DNA of 64,000 nt from Jhaorihella thermophila (GCF_900108275.1 NZ_FNVD01000001.1:124001-188000), one strand, 5' to 3'; numbered from the stretch's first letter, positions 8,850-19,853 are shown. The notes: a model not told the origin generated them from the letters alone. Numbers and translations are program-made.

Positions 8850-10268
8850 CTATGAACGCCGGATCCGTTCCGCTGCATCCGTCAGCCGCGCAATCGTTTC
8901 GTCGCGGCCCAGCACAAGCATCATGTCGAAGACCGAGGGCGTCACCGCCCGACCTGCCAGCGCCGCACGCAGCGGCCCGGCCAGTTTGCCGAACTTGGTC
9001 CCATGCGCTTCCGCAAAGGCACCCAGCAGGGCCTCGAGATCCTCGCGTGTCCAGCTAGCATTTTGCAACTGCGGCGTCAATTCTTCCAGTATACCATCGG
9101 ATACAGACGCCAGCGCCTTTTGCGCCTTCTCGTCCGGTTCCACCGGTCGGGAGGTGAGTACAAAATGCGCCTTTTCAAGCAGTTCGGGGTAGGTCCGCGC
9201 CCGGTCCTTGAGGCAATACATGGCCCGCTCCAGCGCATCGCCCTGTTCCGGCGTCAGGGCAGGGCGACCGGCGGCCTCCAGATAGGCCTCGATCTCATGC
9301 CGCAGCGCGGCATCGTCCATGATGGCGATGTGCCGGCCGCAGAGATTTTCCAGCTTTTTCAGGTCGAAACGCGCGGGGCTTTTGCCGATGCCGTCCAGAT
9401 CGAACCATTTCTTCGCCTGATCGTCGGTGAAGAATTCGTCGTCTCCGTGGCTCCACCCGAGACGGGCGAGATAGTTGCGCATCCCCGCTGCCGGATAGCC
9501 CATGCCCTGGTATTCATGCACGCCCAAAGCACCGTGGCGCTTGGACAGTTTCTTGCCGTCGGGGCCGTGGATCAGCGGGATATGCGCCCAGACCGGCACC
9601 TCCCAGCCCATCGCCTCATAGATCATCATCTGGCGGGCGGCGTTGTTGAGGTGGTCGTCGCCCCGGATCACATGGGTCACCCCCATGTCGTGATCGTCCA
9701 CCACCACCGCCAGCATGTAGACCGGCGTGCCGTCGCTGCGCAGCAGCACCATGTCGTCCAGCTGGTCGTTGCGAATCGTGACCTCCCCCTGCACGCGGTC
9801 GCGGATCACCGTCACGCCCTCGCGCGGCGCCTTGATCCGGATCACATGGGGCGCGCCCTCGGGATGGGTCGAAGGATCGGCATCGCGCCAGGGGCTGCGG
9901 AACAGGGTGGACCGCCCCTCGGCGCGGGCCTGTTCGCGGAAGGTGGCGATTTCCTCCTGCGTGGCAAAGCACTTGTAGGCCTTGCCCTCGGCCAGAAGCT
10001 GCCGGGCCACCTCGACATGACGGTCGGCACGGGCGAACTGGCTGATCGGCTCGCCGTCCCAGTCGAGCCCAAGCCAGGTCAAGCCCCTGAGGATCGCCTC
10101 GGTCGCCTGCGGCGTGGAACGTTCGCGGTCGGTATCCTCGATCCGCAGCAGGAACTTTCCGCCGCGGCCGCGGGCATAGAGCCAGTTGAACAGTGCGGTG
10201 CGGGCACCGCCGATATGCAGATAGCCCGTTGGCGACGGGGCAAATCGGGTGACGACCTGGTCGGACAT
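8850..10268 (-). CDS. gltX: Glutamyl-tRNA synthetase, copy 1
   Basis: This 472-residue class I synthetase charges tRNA with glutamate. The HIGH motif is [14 protein letters not shown] (HIGG at 18-21), KMSKS is KKLSKRHG (about 239-246), and [11 protein letters not shown] follows the first. It belongs to the alphaproteobacterial GluRS branch with an anticodon-binding C-terminal half ([19 protein letters not shown]). A second, different GluRS starts at 63354. It is divergent from comEC. The start follows AAAGGATCAGG. A TTACC-TTTT-GGTAA inverted repeat sits 22 bases upstream (10290-10303). Confidence 0.95.
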   Translation of the reverse strand: MSDQVVTRFAPSPTGYLHIGGARTALFNWLYARGRGGKFLLRIEDTDRERSTPQATEAILRGLTWLGLDWDGEPISQFARADRHVEVARQLLAEGKAYKCFATQEEIATFREQARAEGRSTLFRSPWRDADPSTHPEGAPHVIRIKAPREGVTVIRDRVQGEVTIRNDQLDDMVLLRSDGTPVYMLAVVVDDHDMGVTHVIRGDDHLNNAARQMMIYEAMGWEVPVWAHIPLIHGPDGKKLSKRHGALGVHEYQGMGYPAAGMRNYLARLGWSHGDDEFFTDDQAKKWFDLDGIGKSPARFDLKKLENLCGRHIAIMDDAALRHEIEAYLEAAGRPALTPEQGDALERAMYCLKDRARTYPELLEKAHFVLTSRPVEPDEKAQKALASVSDGILEELTPQLQNASWTREDLEALLGAFAEAHGTKFGKLAGPLRAALAGRAVTPSVFDMMLVLGRDETIARLTDAAERIRRS

Positions 10269-10289
10269 GACGGCCTGATCCTTTCGGCT

Positions 10290-10303
10290 TTACCTTTTGG
10301 TAA
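10290..10303. promoter_or_regulatory. Short palindrome in the gltX-comEC divergent region
   Basis: TTACC and GGTAA flank TTTT, forming a small inverted repeat 22 bases upstream of gltX and about 57 bases from the comEC ATG. It may be an operator or a 5' leader hairpin. I recognise no specific regulator. Confidence 0.3.
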
Positions 10304-10359
10304 CCATGAGGGGAGTAATCTCGGCGCCTGTCTAGCGGTCCGAGCGGCGGGGGGCAAGC

Positions 10360-12435
10360 ATGCGGGGTCTGGCCTGGATCGACCTGGTTCTGCTTGGCCA
10401 GCGGGGGAACCTGTTCCCCTGGGCGCCGGTCTTCCTGGGGCTGGGGATCGGGATCTATTTCCTCGCACCGCAGGAGCCTTCGACGATGACCCTGGCGCTG
10501 TTGGCGGCGGGCGGGCTGGGAATGCTGTTCGTCGCCCTGCGTCGGCCCGGTGGCTGGTCGGCGATTGGCTGGGGGCTGGCGCTGATCGCCGCGGGGGTGC
10601 TGCTGGCCACGGTACGGGCGCATCTAGTCGCGGCGCCGGCGCTCTACTGGCGGTATTACGGCCCTGCCGAGGGGCGCGTCGTGGGGCTGGACCGGTCGGC
10701 ATCGGATGCGCTGCGGGTGACGCTGGACCGGGTGCGGCTTCAGGACGTGGCGCCCTGGCGCACGCCCGAGCGGGTGCGGGTATCGCTGCACGCGGAGTCT
10801 GACGCCGAAATCCGACCGACACCGGGGCAGAGGCTGCGGATTACCGGCCACCTGATGCCGCCCCACGGCCCGGTCGAGCCCGGCGGGTTCGACTTTCGCC
10901 GCCACGCCTGGTTCCGGGGCCTCGGCGCGGTGGGTTACACCACACGGCCCGTCGAGATGCTGCCGCCCGCGCGCGGCGACCCGGGGCTGCCGGTGTTGCG
11001 TCTTCGGATGCGGATTGCCGAGCGGATCCGCGCGGTGCTGCCGGGGGAAACCGGCGGCGTGGCGGCTGCCGTGACCACCGGGGACCGAAGCGGCATCCCC
11101 AGAGAGGCGCTCGACGCCCTGCGCGGCAGCAATCTTGCGCATCTGCTCGCTATCTCGGGGCTGCATATGGGGTTGCTTGCCGGGTTCGTGTTCGCCGCGG
11201 TTCGCGGCTGTCTGGCGGCCATTCCGCCACTGGCGCTGCGGTTGCCGCTGCGCAAGGTGGCCGCTTGCGTGGCGCTGCTGGTGGCGGCGGCCTATCTGGC
11301 GCTGTCGGGCGGCAACGTCGCGACCGAACGGGCCTTTGTCATGACGGCGGTGGTGCTGGGCGCTGTGCTGGTGGACCGGCGGGCGTTCTCGTTGCGGGCG
11401 GTGGCGGTGGCCGCGCTGATCGTTCTGGTGCTGCGCCCCGAAAGCCTGCTGGGGCCGGGGTTCCAGATGTCCTTTGCCGCAACCACCGCGCTGGTGTCCG
11501 TGTTCGGCGCGATCCGCGATCGCGGCTGGACGCTTGGCCCCCGCTGGCTGCGCCCGGCGTTGGCGGTGGCCCTGTCGTCGGCCGTTGCGGGACTAGCCAC
11601 CGCGCCCTTTGGTGCGGCGCATTTCAACACGCTGTCGCGATACGGGCTGCCGGCGAACCTCCTGACCGTGCCGGTGATGGGCGCGGTGGTGATGCCGGCG
11701 GCGGTGCTGGCGGCCTGTCTCGCCCCGTTCGGGCTCGAATCCTGGGGCCTGCGTATCATGGGCGTCGGGCTCGACTGGATCCTCGGCGTGGCGCGGTTCG
11801 TCTCGTCGCTGGACGGGGCGCAGGGGCATGTGGTCGCGCCCCCACCGCAGGTTCTGCCGCTGCTGACCCTGGGCGCGCTGTTCGTGGTCCTGTGGCAGGG
11901 GCGCGCGCGGATTGCCGGGCTCGTGCCGGTCGCGGCGGCGGGCCTGCTGTGGCTGGGGGCCGAACGTCCGCAGGTGCTGGTGGCGGAAAGCGGCGGGCTG
12001 GTGGGGGTCCAGACCCCGGGAGGGCGCGCGCTGAGCAAGGCGCGAGGCGCGGGGTTCGTCGCGCGCGTGTGGCTGGAAAATGACGGCGACGGCGCGCGGC
12101 AGGACAATGCCGCGGCCCGCTGGCCCGATCCGCCCGGCCCGGCCACGCCGCGGATTCGGCGGATCGATCTGGGAGGACAGGAACTGGTCCATCTGATCGG
12201 CAAGCGCGCGGTTCGATCCTTTGGCCGCTGCCGGGCGGACCAGATCGTCGTGACATCGGTGCCGGCCGTCATTCCGGGGGGCTGCACGGTCTATGACGTC
12301 AGGCGCCTGCGCCGCACCGGAAGCCTTGCCATCGACAAGGGTGAAATCGTCGCCGCCCGCGATGTGGCTGGACGACGCTTGTGGAACAGCCCGCCGCCGC
12401 GCCGTAGACGGCTAGCGCGGGCGGACACTCAGTAG
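10360..12435 (+). CDS. comEC: ComEC/Rec2 family DNA-uptake channel protein
   Basis: The 691-residue inner-membrane protein has the ComEC layout: membrane segments at the N-terminus, a DUF4131-like OB-fold (about 95-200), then the Competence domain (PF03772) with the signature [22 protein letters not shown] and [14 protein letters not shown]. The C-terminal part, after about residue 500, is short and lacks a clear metallo-beta-lactamase motif (no HxHxDH), so only the channel portion is conserved, as in many alphaproteobacteria. It would translocate single-stranded DNA during transformation. The last 7 bp overlap lexA convergently. Confidence 0.88.
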   Translation: MRGLAWIDLVLLGQRGNLFPWAPVFLGLGIGIYFLAPQEPSTMTLALLAAGGLGMLFVALRRPGGWSAIGWGLALIAAGVLLATVRAHLVAAPALYWRYYGPAEGRVVGLDRSASDALRVTLDRVRLQDVAPWRTPERVRVSLHAESDAEIRPTPGQRLRITGHLMPPHGPVEPGGFDFRRHAWFRGLGAVGYTTRPVEMLPPARGDPGLPVLRLRMRIAERIRAVLPGETGGVAAAVTTGDRSGIPREALDALRGSNLAHLLAISGLHMGLLAGFVFAAVRGCLAAIPPLALRLPLRKVAACVALLVAAAYLALSGGNVATERAFVMTAVVLGAVLVDRRAFSLRAVAVAALIVLVLRPESLLGPGFQMSFAATTALVSVFGAIRDRGWTLGPRWLRPALAVALSSAVAGLATAPFGAAHFNTLSRYGLPANLLTVPVMGAVVMPAAVLAACLAPFGLESWGLRIMGVGLDWILGVARFVSSLDGAQGHVVAPPPQVLPLLTLGALFVVLWQGRARIAGLVPVAAAGLLWLGAERPQVLVAESGGLVGVQTPGGRALSKARGAGFVARVWLENDGDGARQDNAAARWPDPPGPATPRIRRIDLGGQELVHLIGKRAVRSFGRCRADQIVVTSVPAVIPGGCTVYDVRRLRRTGSLAIDKGEIVAARDVAGRRLWNSPPPRRRRLARADTQ

Positions 12436-13127
12436 GTGCGGATCAGCCCGACCAGCCGGCCCTGGACCTGAACACGGTGCTCGGGCAGGACGCGGGTTTC
12501 ATAGGCCGGGTTCGCCGCCTCGAGCGCGATCGCGTTGCCCCGCCGCATGTAGCGCTTCAGCGTCGCCTCGTGCCCGTCCACCAGAGCCACCACGATATCC
12601 CCGTCGTCGGCGGTGGCGGTTTCGCGGATCACCACCACGTCGCCGTCATTGATGCCGACGCCGATCATCGAGTCGCCCTGCACCTCGAGCGCGTAATGTT
12701 CGCCGCCCCGGCCGAGCATCGCATCTGGCACCGCGACGTTCCGCGCGGCGTGGCTGATCGCCTCGATCGGCACGCCGGCCGCGATCCGCCCCATGACCGG
12801 CAGTTCGACCGCGCCGCCCGTCACCTCCATGCTGGCGGCGGGGCGGCGCGCATCGGGGCGATCGCCGTCGATCACCTGCGGCTGGAACCCCGCGCCGGCA
12901 TGGCCGCCCAGGCTTTCGGGCAGGCGCACGATCTCGATGGCGCGGGCGCGGTGGGCCAGGCGGCGGATGAAGCCGCGCTCCTCGAGCGCGGTGATCAGGC
13001 GGTGGATGCCCGACTTGCTGCGCAGGTTCAGCGCATCCTTCATTTCGTCGAAACTGGGCGGAACGCCGTCCCGCTGCATCCGCTTATGGATGAAGTCCAG
13101 CAGTTCCAGTTGCTTGCGCGTCAGCAT
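12429..13127 (-). CDS. lexA: LexA, SOS repressor
   Basis: The 232-residue repressor has an N-terminal winged helix ([17 protein letters not shown] with [13 protein letters not shown]), a variable linker, and an S24 autoprotease domain. The self-cleavage bond is in GRIAAGVP (Ala117-Gly118). The catalytic dyad is Ser153 in VQGDSMIG and Lys191 in EATLKRYMR. It represses DNA-damage genes and is cleaved after RecA activation. The start follows GAGGTGTG. A GTTC-N7-GTTC box lies 34-48 bases upstream, so autoregulation is expected. The gene follows moeA by 77 bp on the same strand. Confidence 0.96.
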   Translation of the reverse strand: MLTRKQLELLDFIHKRMQRDGVPPSFDEMKDALNLRSKSGIHRLITALEERGFIRRLAHRARAIEIVRLPESLGGHAGAGFQPQVIDGDRPDARRPAASMEVTGGAVELPVMGRIAAGVPIEAISHAARNVAVPDAMLGRGGEHYALEVQGDSMIGVGINDGDVVVIRETATADDGDIVVALVDGHEATLKRYMRRGNAIALEAANPAYETRVLPEHRVQVQGRLVGLIRTY

Positions 13128-13160
13128 CGTTCACACCTCATGTCCCATGCGCTCTGCTTT

Positions 13161-13175
13161 GTTCTATGCATGTTC
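13161..13175. promoter_or_regulatory. LexA box upstream of lexA
   Basis: GTTCTATGCATGTTC is an exact match to the alphaproteobacterial SOS operator GTTC-N7-GTTC. Its position 34-48 bp before the lexA ATG, in the only gap between moeA and lexA, indicates a separate lexA promoter under its own repression. Confidence 0.85.
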
Positions 13176-13204
13176 ACGTTTTGTGTCAACGATTGCCTTT
13201 GCAT

Positions 13205-14377
13205 TCAGATCGGAATGTAGCGCACCGTGTCTCCGGCCCCCCGCGCGGGGTCGTTCGGCGGACGCACCAGCAGCGCGTTGGCCGCGGCCAGAACGCTCAG
13301 AAGCGAACTGTCCTGATCGGTGAACGCGGTGAGCCGCCCGTCCTCGACCCGCGCCCGCATGTAATGTTCGCGGGGACCATTCGCGGCCACGTCGGCGGCC
13401 AGCGTGGTCTCGCGCGTCTGCGGCGCGTCCTTGCCCAGCCCCAGCATCGCCCGCAGCATGGGCAGCAGGAACACCCAGCCGCAGACCATGGCCGAAACCG
13501 GGTTGCCCGGCAGTCCCAGCATCGCGGCCTCGCCCATGCGCCCGGCCATCAGCGGTTTTCCGGGGCGCATCAAGACCTTGTAGAAACTTCTTTCCATCCC
13601 GAGATCGCCGGCCACCTTGCCGACAAGGTCGTGATCTCCGACCGACGCGCCGCCGATCGTCACCACCAGATCGGCCCCTTCGGCCAGCTCGAACGCGGCG
13701 CGGATCGAGGCTTCGGTGTCGCGTGCGATGGGCAGCATCCGCACCTCGGCGCCCGCCTGTTCGGCCAGTGCCTTCAGCCCGAAGGCGTTGGAGGCGATGA
13801 TCTGATCCGGGCCGGGGTCTTCGCCGGGCATCACCAGTTCGTCCCCGGTCGAGATCAGCGCCACGACGGGTCGGCGCACCACCGGCACCGAGTCGACGTT
13901 CATCGCGGCCAGGAGGGCGATGTCCGCAGCGGCCAGCACCCGCGGCGCGGCGATGGTGGAGCCGTCGCGGAAATCCACGCCGGCGGGGCGGACGTTCGAA
14001 TTGCCACCGGGCTCTTCGGCGATGGTGATGAGGTCGCCCCTGCGGTCCACATTCTCCTGGATCACCACGAAATCGGCCCCTTCGGGCATCGGTGCGCCGG
14101 TAAAGATGCGCACCGCCTGGCCCGCGCCTACCGCGCCGTCAAAGCGGTGCCCGGCCGCGGATTCGCCGATCACCTTAAACATGGCGTGCAGCTGCACCTC
14201 GTCCGCCTTGACCGCATATCCGTCCATCGCCGAGGCGGCAAAGGGCGGCTGATCGCGCCGCGCGGTCACGTCGCGGGCCAGAACCCGGCCGGCACCCTGC
14301 GCGAGCGGAACCTCTTCCACGGGCAGCGGGGAAACCAGTTCGAACAGACGGGCGCGGGCTTCTTCTACCGTGATCAT
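13205..14377 (-). CDS. moeA: Molybdopterin molybdotransferase
   Basis: MoeA inserts molybdate into adenylylated molybdopterin, the last step of molybdenum cofactor synthesis. The 390-residue protein has the MoeA N-terminus ([15 protein letters not shown]), [14 protein letters not shown], the [12 protein letters not shown] loop, and the MoCF-binding signature [15 protein letters not shown]. Its start overlaps the moaC stop by 4 bp (ATGA), so translation is coupled. It closes the trpGD-ung-trpC-moaC-moeA run ahead of lexA. Confidence 0.95.
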   Translation of the reverse strand: MITVEEARARLFELVSPLPVEEVPLAQGAGRVLARDVTARRDQPPFAASAMDGYAVKADEVQLHAMFKVIGESAAGHRFDGAVGAGQAVRIFTGAPMPEGADFVVIQENVDRRGDLITIAEEPGGNSNVRPAGVDFRDGSTIAAPRVLAAADIALLAAMNVDSVPVVRRPVVALISTGDELVMPGEDPGPDQIIASNAFGLKALAEQAGAEVRMLPIARDTEASIRAAFELAEGADLVVTIGGASVGDHDLVGKVAGDLGMERSFYKVLMRPGKPLMAGRMGEAAMLGLPGNPVSAMVCGWVFLLPMLRAMLGLGKDAPQTRETTLAADVAANGPREHYMRARVEDGRLTAFTDQDSSLLSVLAAANALLVRPPNDPARGAGDTVRYIPI

Positions 14378-14847
14378 TTCGCTTCGTAACGTCCTGATTT
14401 TCCGCCATCCTTCAGCAGCACCCGGATGCCGCCGATCTCCATCGCCTTGTCCACCGCCTTGGCCATGTCATAGACCGTGAGCGCAGCCGTGCCGACCGCC
14501 GTCAGCGCCTCCATCTCGACCCCGGTCTGGCCGGTGGTCTTTACGGTCGCCTCGATCCGCACGCCGGGCAGGTCCGCATCCAGCGTCAGCTCCACCGCCA
14601 CCTTGGTCACCGGCAGCGGGTGGCACAGCGGGATCAGGTCCGGCGTGCGTTTGGCGCCCATGATCCCCGCAAGCCGCGCCACGCCCAGCACGTCTCCCTT
14701 CTTTGCCCGGCCTTCCTTTATGATATCAAAGGTTTGCTGGGCCATCTTGATGTAGCCTTCGGCGACCGCCACGCGCGCTGTCACGAGCTTGTCCGAAACG
14801 TCCACCATGTGGGCATCGCCCTTGGCATCGAAATGGGTCAGCGGCAT
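14374..14847 (-). CDS. moaC: Cyclic pyranopterin monophosphate synthase
   Basis: MoaC, with MoaA, converts GTP to cyclic pyranopterin monophosphate, the first step of molybdenum cofactor synthesis. The 157-residue protein contains the signature [27 protein letters not shown] and the C-terminal [12 protein letters not shown]. The ATG at 14847 overlaps the trpC TGA by one base (TGATG) and has GGAGGG upstream; a GTG one codon earlier is possible. It overlaps moeA by 4 bp. Confidence 0.96.
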   Translation of the reverse strand: MPLTHFDAKGDAHMVDVSDKLVTARVAVAEGYIKMAQQTFDIIKEGRAKKGDVLGVARLAGIMGAKRTPDLIPLCHPLPVTKVAVELTLDADLPGVRIEATVKTTGQTGVEMEALTAVGTAALTVYDMAKAVDKAMEIGGIRVLLKDGGKSGRYEAK

Positions 14848-15659
14848 CACATCCCTCCGGGCATGAGCGGGTTGGCAAGCAGGTGGCGGGTGGCGGCGGC
14901 CACGTCGTCCTGCCGCATGAGGCTTTCGCCGATAAGAAAACAGCGCGCGCCGTGGCGTGCCATGTCGGCCAGATCCTCGGGCGTGGACAGGCCGCTTTCG
15001 CAGACCATGATCCGGTCGGCGGGCACCAGCTTGCTGAGCCGCCGCGTGGTGTCGAGCGTGGTCTCAAACGTCTTGAGGTTGCGGTTGTTGATGCCCAGAA
15101 GCGGACTTTTCAGCGCGGTGGCGCGTTCCAGTTCCGCCTCGTCATGCACCTCGATCAGCACGTCCATGCCCCAGTCGAAGGCCGCCTGTTCCAACTCGGC
15201 GGCCTGCGCGTCGCTCACGCTGGCCATGATGATCAGGATGCAGTCGGCCCCCAGCGCCCGCGCCTCGGCCACCTGGTAGGGGTCATACATGAAATCCTTG
15301 CGCAGCGCGGGCAGCGAACAGGTGGCGCGGGCGGCGGTCAGATACGCCTTGGCACCCTGGAAGCTGGGCGTGTCGGTCAGCACCGACAGGCAGGTCGCGC
15401 CGCCGTCCTGATAGGCGCGCGCCAGCGCCGGCGGGTCGAAATCGGTCCGGATCAGGCCCTTGGAGGGGCTCGCCTTCTTGATCTCGGCGATCAGGCCATA
15501 GCCTTCGCGGCTGGCCTTGCGCAGCGCCTCGGCAAAGGGGCGCACGGGGTCGGCGGCGCGGGCTTCGGCCTCGATCTCCGCCAGCGGCCTTTCCGCCTTG
15601 GCGGCGGCGACCTCCTCCAGCTTGTAGGCCTTGATACGGTCCAGAACGGTTTCGGTCAT
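14847..15659 (-). CDS. trpC: Indole-3-glycerol phosphate synthase
   Basis: TrpC closes the indole ring in tryptophan synthesis (CdRP to indole-3-glycerol phosphate). The 270-residue TIM barrel carries the active-site lysines in [11 protein letters not shown] and [12 protein letters not shown], the conserved [10 protein letters not shown], and [11 protein letters not shown]. The start at 15659 with CGGAG upstream is preferred over an in-frame extension to 15692. It lies 25 bp after ung and overlaps moaC by one base. Confidence 0.96.
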   Translation of the reverse strand: MTETVLDRIKAYKLEEVAAAKAERPLAEIEAEARAADPVRPFAEALRKASREGYGLIAEIKKASPSKGLIRTDFDPPALARAYQDGGATCLSVLTDTPSFQGAKAYLTAARATCSLPALRKDFMYDPYQVAEARALGADCILIIMASVSDAQAAELEQAAFDWGMDVLIEVHDEAELERATALKSPLLGINNRNLKTFETTLDTTRRLSKLVPADRIMVCESGLSTPEDLADMARHGARCFLIGESLMRQDDVAAATRHLLANPLMPGGM

Positions 15660-15684
15660 GGCGGCTCCGGGTCGTGGCGTTGTC

Positions 15685-16329
15685 TCAGGCACTCCAGTCG
15701 ATTTCGGGCTCGCCCCGTCCGGCCAGCCAGCGGTTGACGGCCGAGAAGGGACGCGATCCGAAAAAGCCCCGCCGCGCCGAAAGCGGCGAAGGGTGCGCGG
15801 TCTTCAGGATCAGGTGATCGCCTGTGGTGATGTGATTTGCAAGGGCCTGCGCCTTTCTGCCCCATAGGACAAATGCCGTGGGCCGGGCCGACACGCGGTC
15901 GATCACCTGCCGGGCCAGCCGGTCCCATCCCAGCCCGGCGTGGCCGTCGGGCGCGCCTTCCGGCACGCTGAGCGAGGTATTTAGCAACAGCACCCCCTGA
16001 CGCGCCCAGCCACGCAGGTCGCCATTGGTGCGTGATATTTCAAGATCGTCGCGTAACTCCCTGAAAATGTTCACAAGAGAGCGGGGCAGGGCGGCGACGT
16101 CCGGTTCCACCGAAAAGGCCAGCCCGTGCGCGTGGCCCGGCGTCGGATAGGGATCCTGGCCGAGGATCACCACCCGCGCGCGATCCGGCGGCGTGAGCTC
16201 CAGCGCGGCGAAACGCTGCGGCGCGGGCGGCAGGACGGGGCGTGTTTCGGCCTCAAGCGCCGCGCGAATCCGCGGCCAGTCCTCGGTGAAAAAGGGCAGG
16301 TCCGCCCAAGGCGCGGGAACCGGCGTCAT
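15685..16329 (-). CDS. ung: Uracil-DNA glycosylase (family 1)
   Basis: Ung removes uracil from DNA to start base-excision repair. The 214-residue protein has the water-activating motif GQDPYP (57-62, Asp59), the [11 protein letters not shown] segment, and the minor-groove loop [11 protein letters not shown]. Its ATG overlaps the trpD stop by 4 bp, and trpC starts 25 bp downstream, so a DNA-repair gene sits inside the trp operon on the same mRNA. Codon and base composition look like the neighbours. Confidence 0.95.
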   Translation of the reverse strand: MTPVPAPWADLPFFTEDWPRIRAALEAETRPVLPPAPQRFAALELTPPDRARVVILGQDPYPTPGHAHGLAFSVEPDVAALPRSLVNIFRELRDDLEISRTNGDLRGWARQGVLLLNTSLSVPEGAPDGHAGLGWDRLARQVIDRVSARPTAFVLWGRKAQALANHITTGDHLILKTAHPSPLSARRGFFGSRPFSAVNRWLAGRGEPEIDWSA

Positions 16330-17345
16330 TCCGTCGCCGAGGTGATCCGCGCCAGCGCCTCGATCTTTGCCCGCGCCGCGCCGCTGTCGATGCTGTGTGC
16401 GGCCATCTCGACCCCTTCGCGCAGGTCGGACGCCGCCCCCGCCACCACCAGCGCGGCGGCCGCGTTCAGCAGCACCGCGTCGCGATAGGCCGACGGCTCG
16501 CCGGCCAGCAGCGCGCGGAAGGCCTGCGCGTTCTCTTCCGGCGTGCCGCCGACGATCGCCTCGAACGGGTGCACCGGCAGGCCGGCATCCTCGGGGTGCA
16601 GTTCGACCTCCTTCACCGCGCCGTTCTCCAGCGCGGCAACCCAGCTGATCCCGGTTATGGTCAGCTCGTCCGTGCCGTCCGAGCCATGGACCAGCCAGGC
16701 GCGGTCGCTGCCCAGCTGCCCCAGCGTTTCCGCCATCGGCCGGATCAGGTCGCGGGAAAAGGCGCCGGTCAGCTGACGTTTGACCCCCGCGGGGTTGGTG
16801 AGGGGTCCAAGGATGTTGAAGATCGTGCGCGTTCCCAGCTCCTGCCGCGTGGGCATCACATGGGCGATCGCGGGGTGGTGCATGGGCGCCATCATGAAGC
16901 CGATCCCGGTCTCTTCCAGTGCCTTTTCAACCACTTGCGGGCCGACCATCACGTTCACGCCCATCTGCGTGAGCGCATCCGCCGCGCCGGATTTCGAGCT
17001 GAGGTTGCGGTTGCCGTGCTTGGCCACCGGCACGCCCGCGCCGGCCACGACAAAGGCCGTGGCGGTCGAGATGTTGAGCGTCCCCTTGCCGTCGCCGCCC
17101 GTGCCCACGATGTCGATCGCGCCTTCGGGGGCGCGCACATGGTGGCACTTGGCGCGCATCACGGCGGCCGCGGCGGCGTATTCGTCCACCGTCTCGCCAC
17201 GGGTGCGCAGGGCCATCAGCAGCCCGCCCATCTGGCTGGGCGTGGCTTCGCCCTCGAAGAGGATGGTGAACGCGGCCTCGGCCTCTTCGCGCGTCAGGGG
17301 ACGATCGGCCGCCGCGCCGATCAGCGGTTTCAGGGCGTCGCTCAT
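16326..17345 (-). CDS. trpD: Anthranilate phosphoribosyltransferase
   Basis: TrpD transfers phosphoribosyl from PRPP to anthranilate. The 339-residue protein shows the family motifs [41 protein letters not shown] and [12 protein letters not shown]. The ATG at 17345 overlaps trpG by 4 bp, as expected for coupled translation. An in-frame extension to 17456 is a shadow of trpG. Confidence 0.96.
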   Translation of the reverse strand: MSDALKPLIGAAADRPLTREEAEAAFTILFEGEATPSQMGGLLMALRTRGETVDEYAAAAAVMRAKCHHVRAPEGAIDIVGTGGDGKGTLNISTATAFVVAGAGVPVAKHGNRNLSSKSGAADALTQMGVNVMVGPQVVEKALEETGIGFMMAPMHHPAIAHVMPTRQELGTRTIFNILGPLTNPAGVKRQLTGAFSRDLIRPMAETLGQLGSDRAWLVHGSDGTDELTITGISWVAALENGAVKEVELHPEDAGLPVHPFEAIVGGTPEENAQAFRALLAGEPSAYRDAVLLNAAAALVVAGAASDLREGVEMAAHSIDSGAARAKIEALARITSATE

Positions 17346-17923
17346 GCGGGAACCTTCAGTTCGTTCAGGAAGTTCTGGAGCAGGGCGTGGCCATGCTCGG
17401 ATGCGATGGATTCGGGGTGGAACTGCACCCCGTGGATCGGCAGGTCGCGGTGGCACAGCCCCATGATCGTGCCGTCCTCGAGCCAGCCGTTGACCTCCAG
17501 GCAGTCCGGCAGGCTTTCGCGCTCCACCACCAGCGAATGATAGCGCGTTGCGTCAAAGGGTGAAGGCAGCCCGGCAAAGACGCCCGACCCGTCGTGGTGG
17601 ATGCGCCCCATCTTGCCGTGCACGATCTCGCGAGCACGCACTACGCGGCCGTCGAAGGCCTGGCCGATGGTCTGATGGCCGAGGCACACCCCCATCAGGG
17701 GCGTGCGCGTCTCGGCGGCGGCTGCGGTCAGGGCGAGGCAGATCCCGGCCTGATCCGGGTCGCAGGGGCCGGGGCTCAGCAGGATGCCGGCGGGTTTCAT
17801 CGCCATCGCCGCCTGCACGTCCAGCGCGTCGTTGCGGCGCACCACGACCTCGGCGCCCAGCTCGCCCAGATAGTGGACGAGGTTGTAGGTGAAACTGTCG
17901 TAATTGTCGATCAGCAGCAGCAT
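17342..17923 (-). CDS. trpG: Anthranilate synthase glutamine amidotransferase subunit
   Basis: TrpG supplies ammonia from glutamine to TrpE for anthranilate synthesis. The 193-residue class I amidotransferase has the oxyanion strand LLSPGPCDP, the nucleophile Cys80 in [11 protein letters not shown], and the His-Glu pair in [11 protein letters not shown]. The first ATG with family support is at 17923. It starts the trpG-trpD-ung-trpC-moaC-moeA run, while its partner trpE lies separately at 19875-21386 on the same strand. Confidence 0.95.
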   Translation of the reverse strand: MLLLIDNYDSFTYNLVHYLGELGAEVVVRRNDALDVQAAMAMKPAGILLSPGPCDPDQAGICLALTAAAAETRTPLMGVCLGHQTIGQAFDGRVVRAREIVHGKMGRIHHDGSGVFAGLPSPFDATRYHSLVVERESLPDCLEVNGWLEDGTIMGLCHRDLPIHGVQFHPESIASEHGHALLQNFLNELKVPA

Positions 17924-18092
17924 CCGGTTCGGCCTCTTCGCGGGCTCATTAAGGGCTGGTGACGGGGCGCCCAGCCGAGATATAGTGGTCGTGACATACA
18001 TGCTCAGGCTTGCGCGGCAGCGTCAAGGGCAACAGGGTCGCGCCCAGCCCGGCCTGAAGGAAAACAGGGTTGGCAGTCGGGGAAGAGGCAGG

Positions 18093-19754
18093 ATGCGCGG
18101 ATTTCTGGGTGGATTTGTCGTCGGCGTCGCGGTTTTTCTGGCCGTGATGGCGGGACTGTCGCTGGTGAAGCCTCTGATCGAGGCGCCCGAGGTCTCGGCA
18201 ACCGCGCCGACCCCCGAGGAGACCGGCTCTGGCCTGTCGCCCGAAACCGACGCCTCCGCGCTGGCCACGACCGGGCGGGATGCGGATCTGGTCGAGGTGG
18301 CCCCGACCGTGCCCAGCGACGAGGGCGTCCAGCCCGAACCGACCGCGCCGGCCGAGATGGCCGATACCGCGCCGGCCGGCAAGCCGCAGGTTGCCGAGGA
18401 TCCGGCGGAACTTGCGGGACCGGCGCAGTCGCCTTCGGTCCACGGCATCGACGTGACGACCGAACCGCCGGTGGCCCCGGTGGCTCCGACGATCGAACCG
18501 CCCGAGCCCGCCGAGGCCGACACGCCCGCGGTGGCCGAGGTCGAGCCCGCCCGCCCGGCCCCGCCCGCGCCCACGGAAGCCGCGCCTTCGTTGCAGGGCG
18601 AGGTCGGGGCCGAAGAACAGGCACCGTCGCTGCCGGCCGCGACGCAGACGGAACCGCGCGTCGAGATCGCCACCACGCCGACGACCGAACCTGATTCCGA
18701 GACGCAACCGCAGACCGCACCGCAAAGCGCCGTGATCCCCGAAGCCGCAACCGAACCTGCCGCAACGCATCCGCCCGCGGGCGCGGAACCCTCGCCCTCG
18801 GCGGGGTCCGTCGCGGAAACGATCACTGAACCCGCCGCGCCGGATGGCTTGGGCGTCCAGGACACGCCCGAAGCCGCGCCGCGCGCCGAAACCGACCCCG
18901 GTGCTGCGCCGGCGCCGACCGCGCCGCGCATCGCCGCCCTGCCGCAGGCTGGCACCCAGCCGGATCAGGCGCGGCCCCGGATCGGCACCCCGGCCCGGCC
19001 CCTGACCGAGAGGGACGAGCAGCCCGAAGCCGCGGCCGAAACCGAGACGGCAGACGAGGAGGCCGCGCCCGCGACTCCCCCGCTTCAGGCCTTTGCCATG
19101 CCCTTCGACAACCCCGACAACAAGCCGCTGATGTCGATCGTTTTGATCGACGATGCCGACTCGATCGGGGCCGAGGCGCTGGCCGATTTTCCCTATCCGC
19201 TGACCTTTGCCGTGGACGCGACACTGCCGGATGCGACCGAACGCATGGCTCGCCACCGCGCCAACGGGTTCGAGGTCGTGGCGCTGGTGCAACTGGCCCC
19301 GGATGCCCGCCCGACAGACGCCGAAACCGCACTCGCCGCGGCGCTGGCAAAGCTGCCCCAGGCCGTGGCAATCCTGGAAGACCCCGACAAGAGCCTGCAG
19401 CGCGACCGCGCCGTGTCGGATCAGGTGTCGGCGATCGTCCGACAGACTGGGCATGGCCTGATCCTGCAGAACAACGGCCTCAACACAGCGCAGAAACTCG
19501 CCGCCAAGGCGGGCGTGCCATCGGCCGTGGTGTTCCGCGACTTCGACGGGGCCGGGCAGACGCCGACGGTCATGCGCCGCTTTCTCGATCAGGCTGCCTT
19601 CCGCGCCCGCCGGGACGGCGCGGTGATCATGGTGGGGCGGGTGCGTCCCGATACCATATCGGCGCTGCTGCTCTGGGGGCTTCAGGACCGCGCCAACCGC
19701 GTCGCCCTGGCCCCGGTCTCGGCGGTGCTGCTGCAGGGCCGCGCCGACAACTGA
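18093..19754 (+). CDS. Divergent polysaccharide deacetylase (YibQ-like) with long Pro/Ala/Glu/Thr linker
   Basis: The 553-residue protein has an N-terminal membrane anchor (MRGFLGGFVVGVAVFLAVMAG), a strongly biased region rich in Pro, Ala, Glu and Thr (about 30-330), and a C-terminal domain (about 335-550) of the divergent polysaccharide deacetylase family (PF04748), with PLMSIVLIDDADSIGAEAL, PYPLTFAVDATLPDA and ILQNNGLNTAQKLAAKAG. It should be a periplasm-facing, inner-membrane-anchored protein linked to cell-envelope processes; the substrate is unknown. The ATG at 18093 follows AAGAGGCAGG. Upstream in-frame codons overlap the divergent trpG region and were rejected. Confidence 0.8.
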   Translation: MRGFLGGFVVGVAVFLAVMAGLSLVKPLIEAPEVSATAPTPEETGSGLSPETDASALATTGRDADLVEVAPTVPSDEGVQPEPTAPAEMADTAPAGKPQVAEDPAELAGPAQSPSVHGIDVTTEPPVAPVAPTIEPPEPAEADTPAVAEVEPARPAPPAPTEAAPSLQGEVGAEEQAPSLPAATQTEPRVEIATTPTTEPDSETQPQTAPQSAVIPEAATEPAATHPPAGAEPSPSAGSVAETITEPAAPDGLGVQDTPEAAPRAETDPGAAPAPTAPRIAALPQAGTQPDQARPRIGTPARPLTERDEQPEAAAETETADEEAAPATPPLQAFAMPFDNPDNKPLMSIVLIDDADSIGAEALADFPYPLTFAVDATLPDATERMARHRANGFEVVALVQLAPDARPTDAETALAAALAKLPQAVAILEDPDKSLQRDRAVSDQVSAIVRQTGHGLILQNNGLNTAQKLAAKAGVPSAVVFRDFDGAGQTPTVMRRFLDQAAFRARRDGAVIMVGRVRPDTISALLLWGLQDRANRVALAPVSAVLLQGRADN

Positions 19755-19807
19755 CCCCGCGCCCCGGCAAGGCAAAGCGGCGCGCCAGCCTTCCCGGCAC
19801 CGTGCCC

Positions 19808-19853
19808 CTGCTTCTTTCTGGTCACAAATACCCGCTGCGCGACTTTGCCGCGC
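19808..19853 (-). repeat. Dispersed hairpin-core repeat, class 2 (copy D)
   Basis: Read on the minus strand, a GCGCG/CGCGC hairpin is followed by the class 2 core GGGTATTTG, TG, ACCAGAAAGAAGCAG (19808-19834). It lies 22 bases past the trpE stop in the trpE orientation, between convergent genes. Confidence 0.8.
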
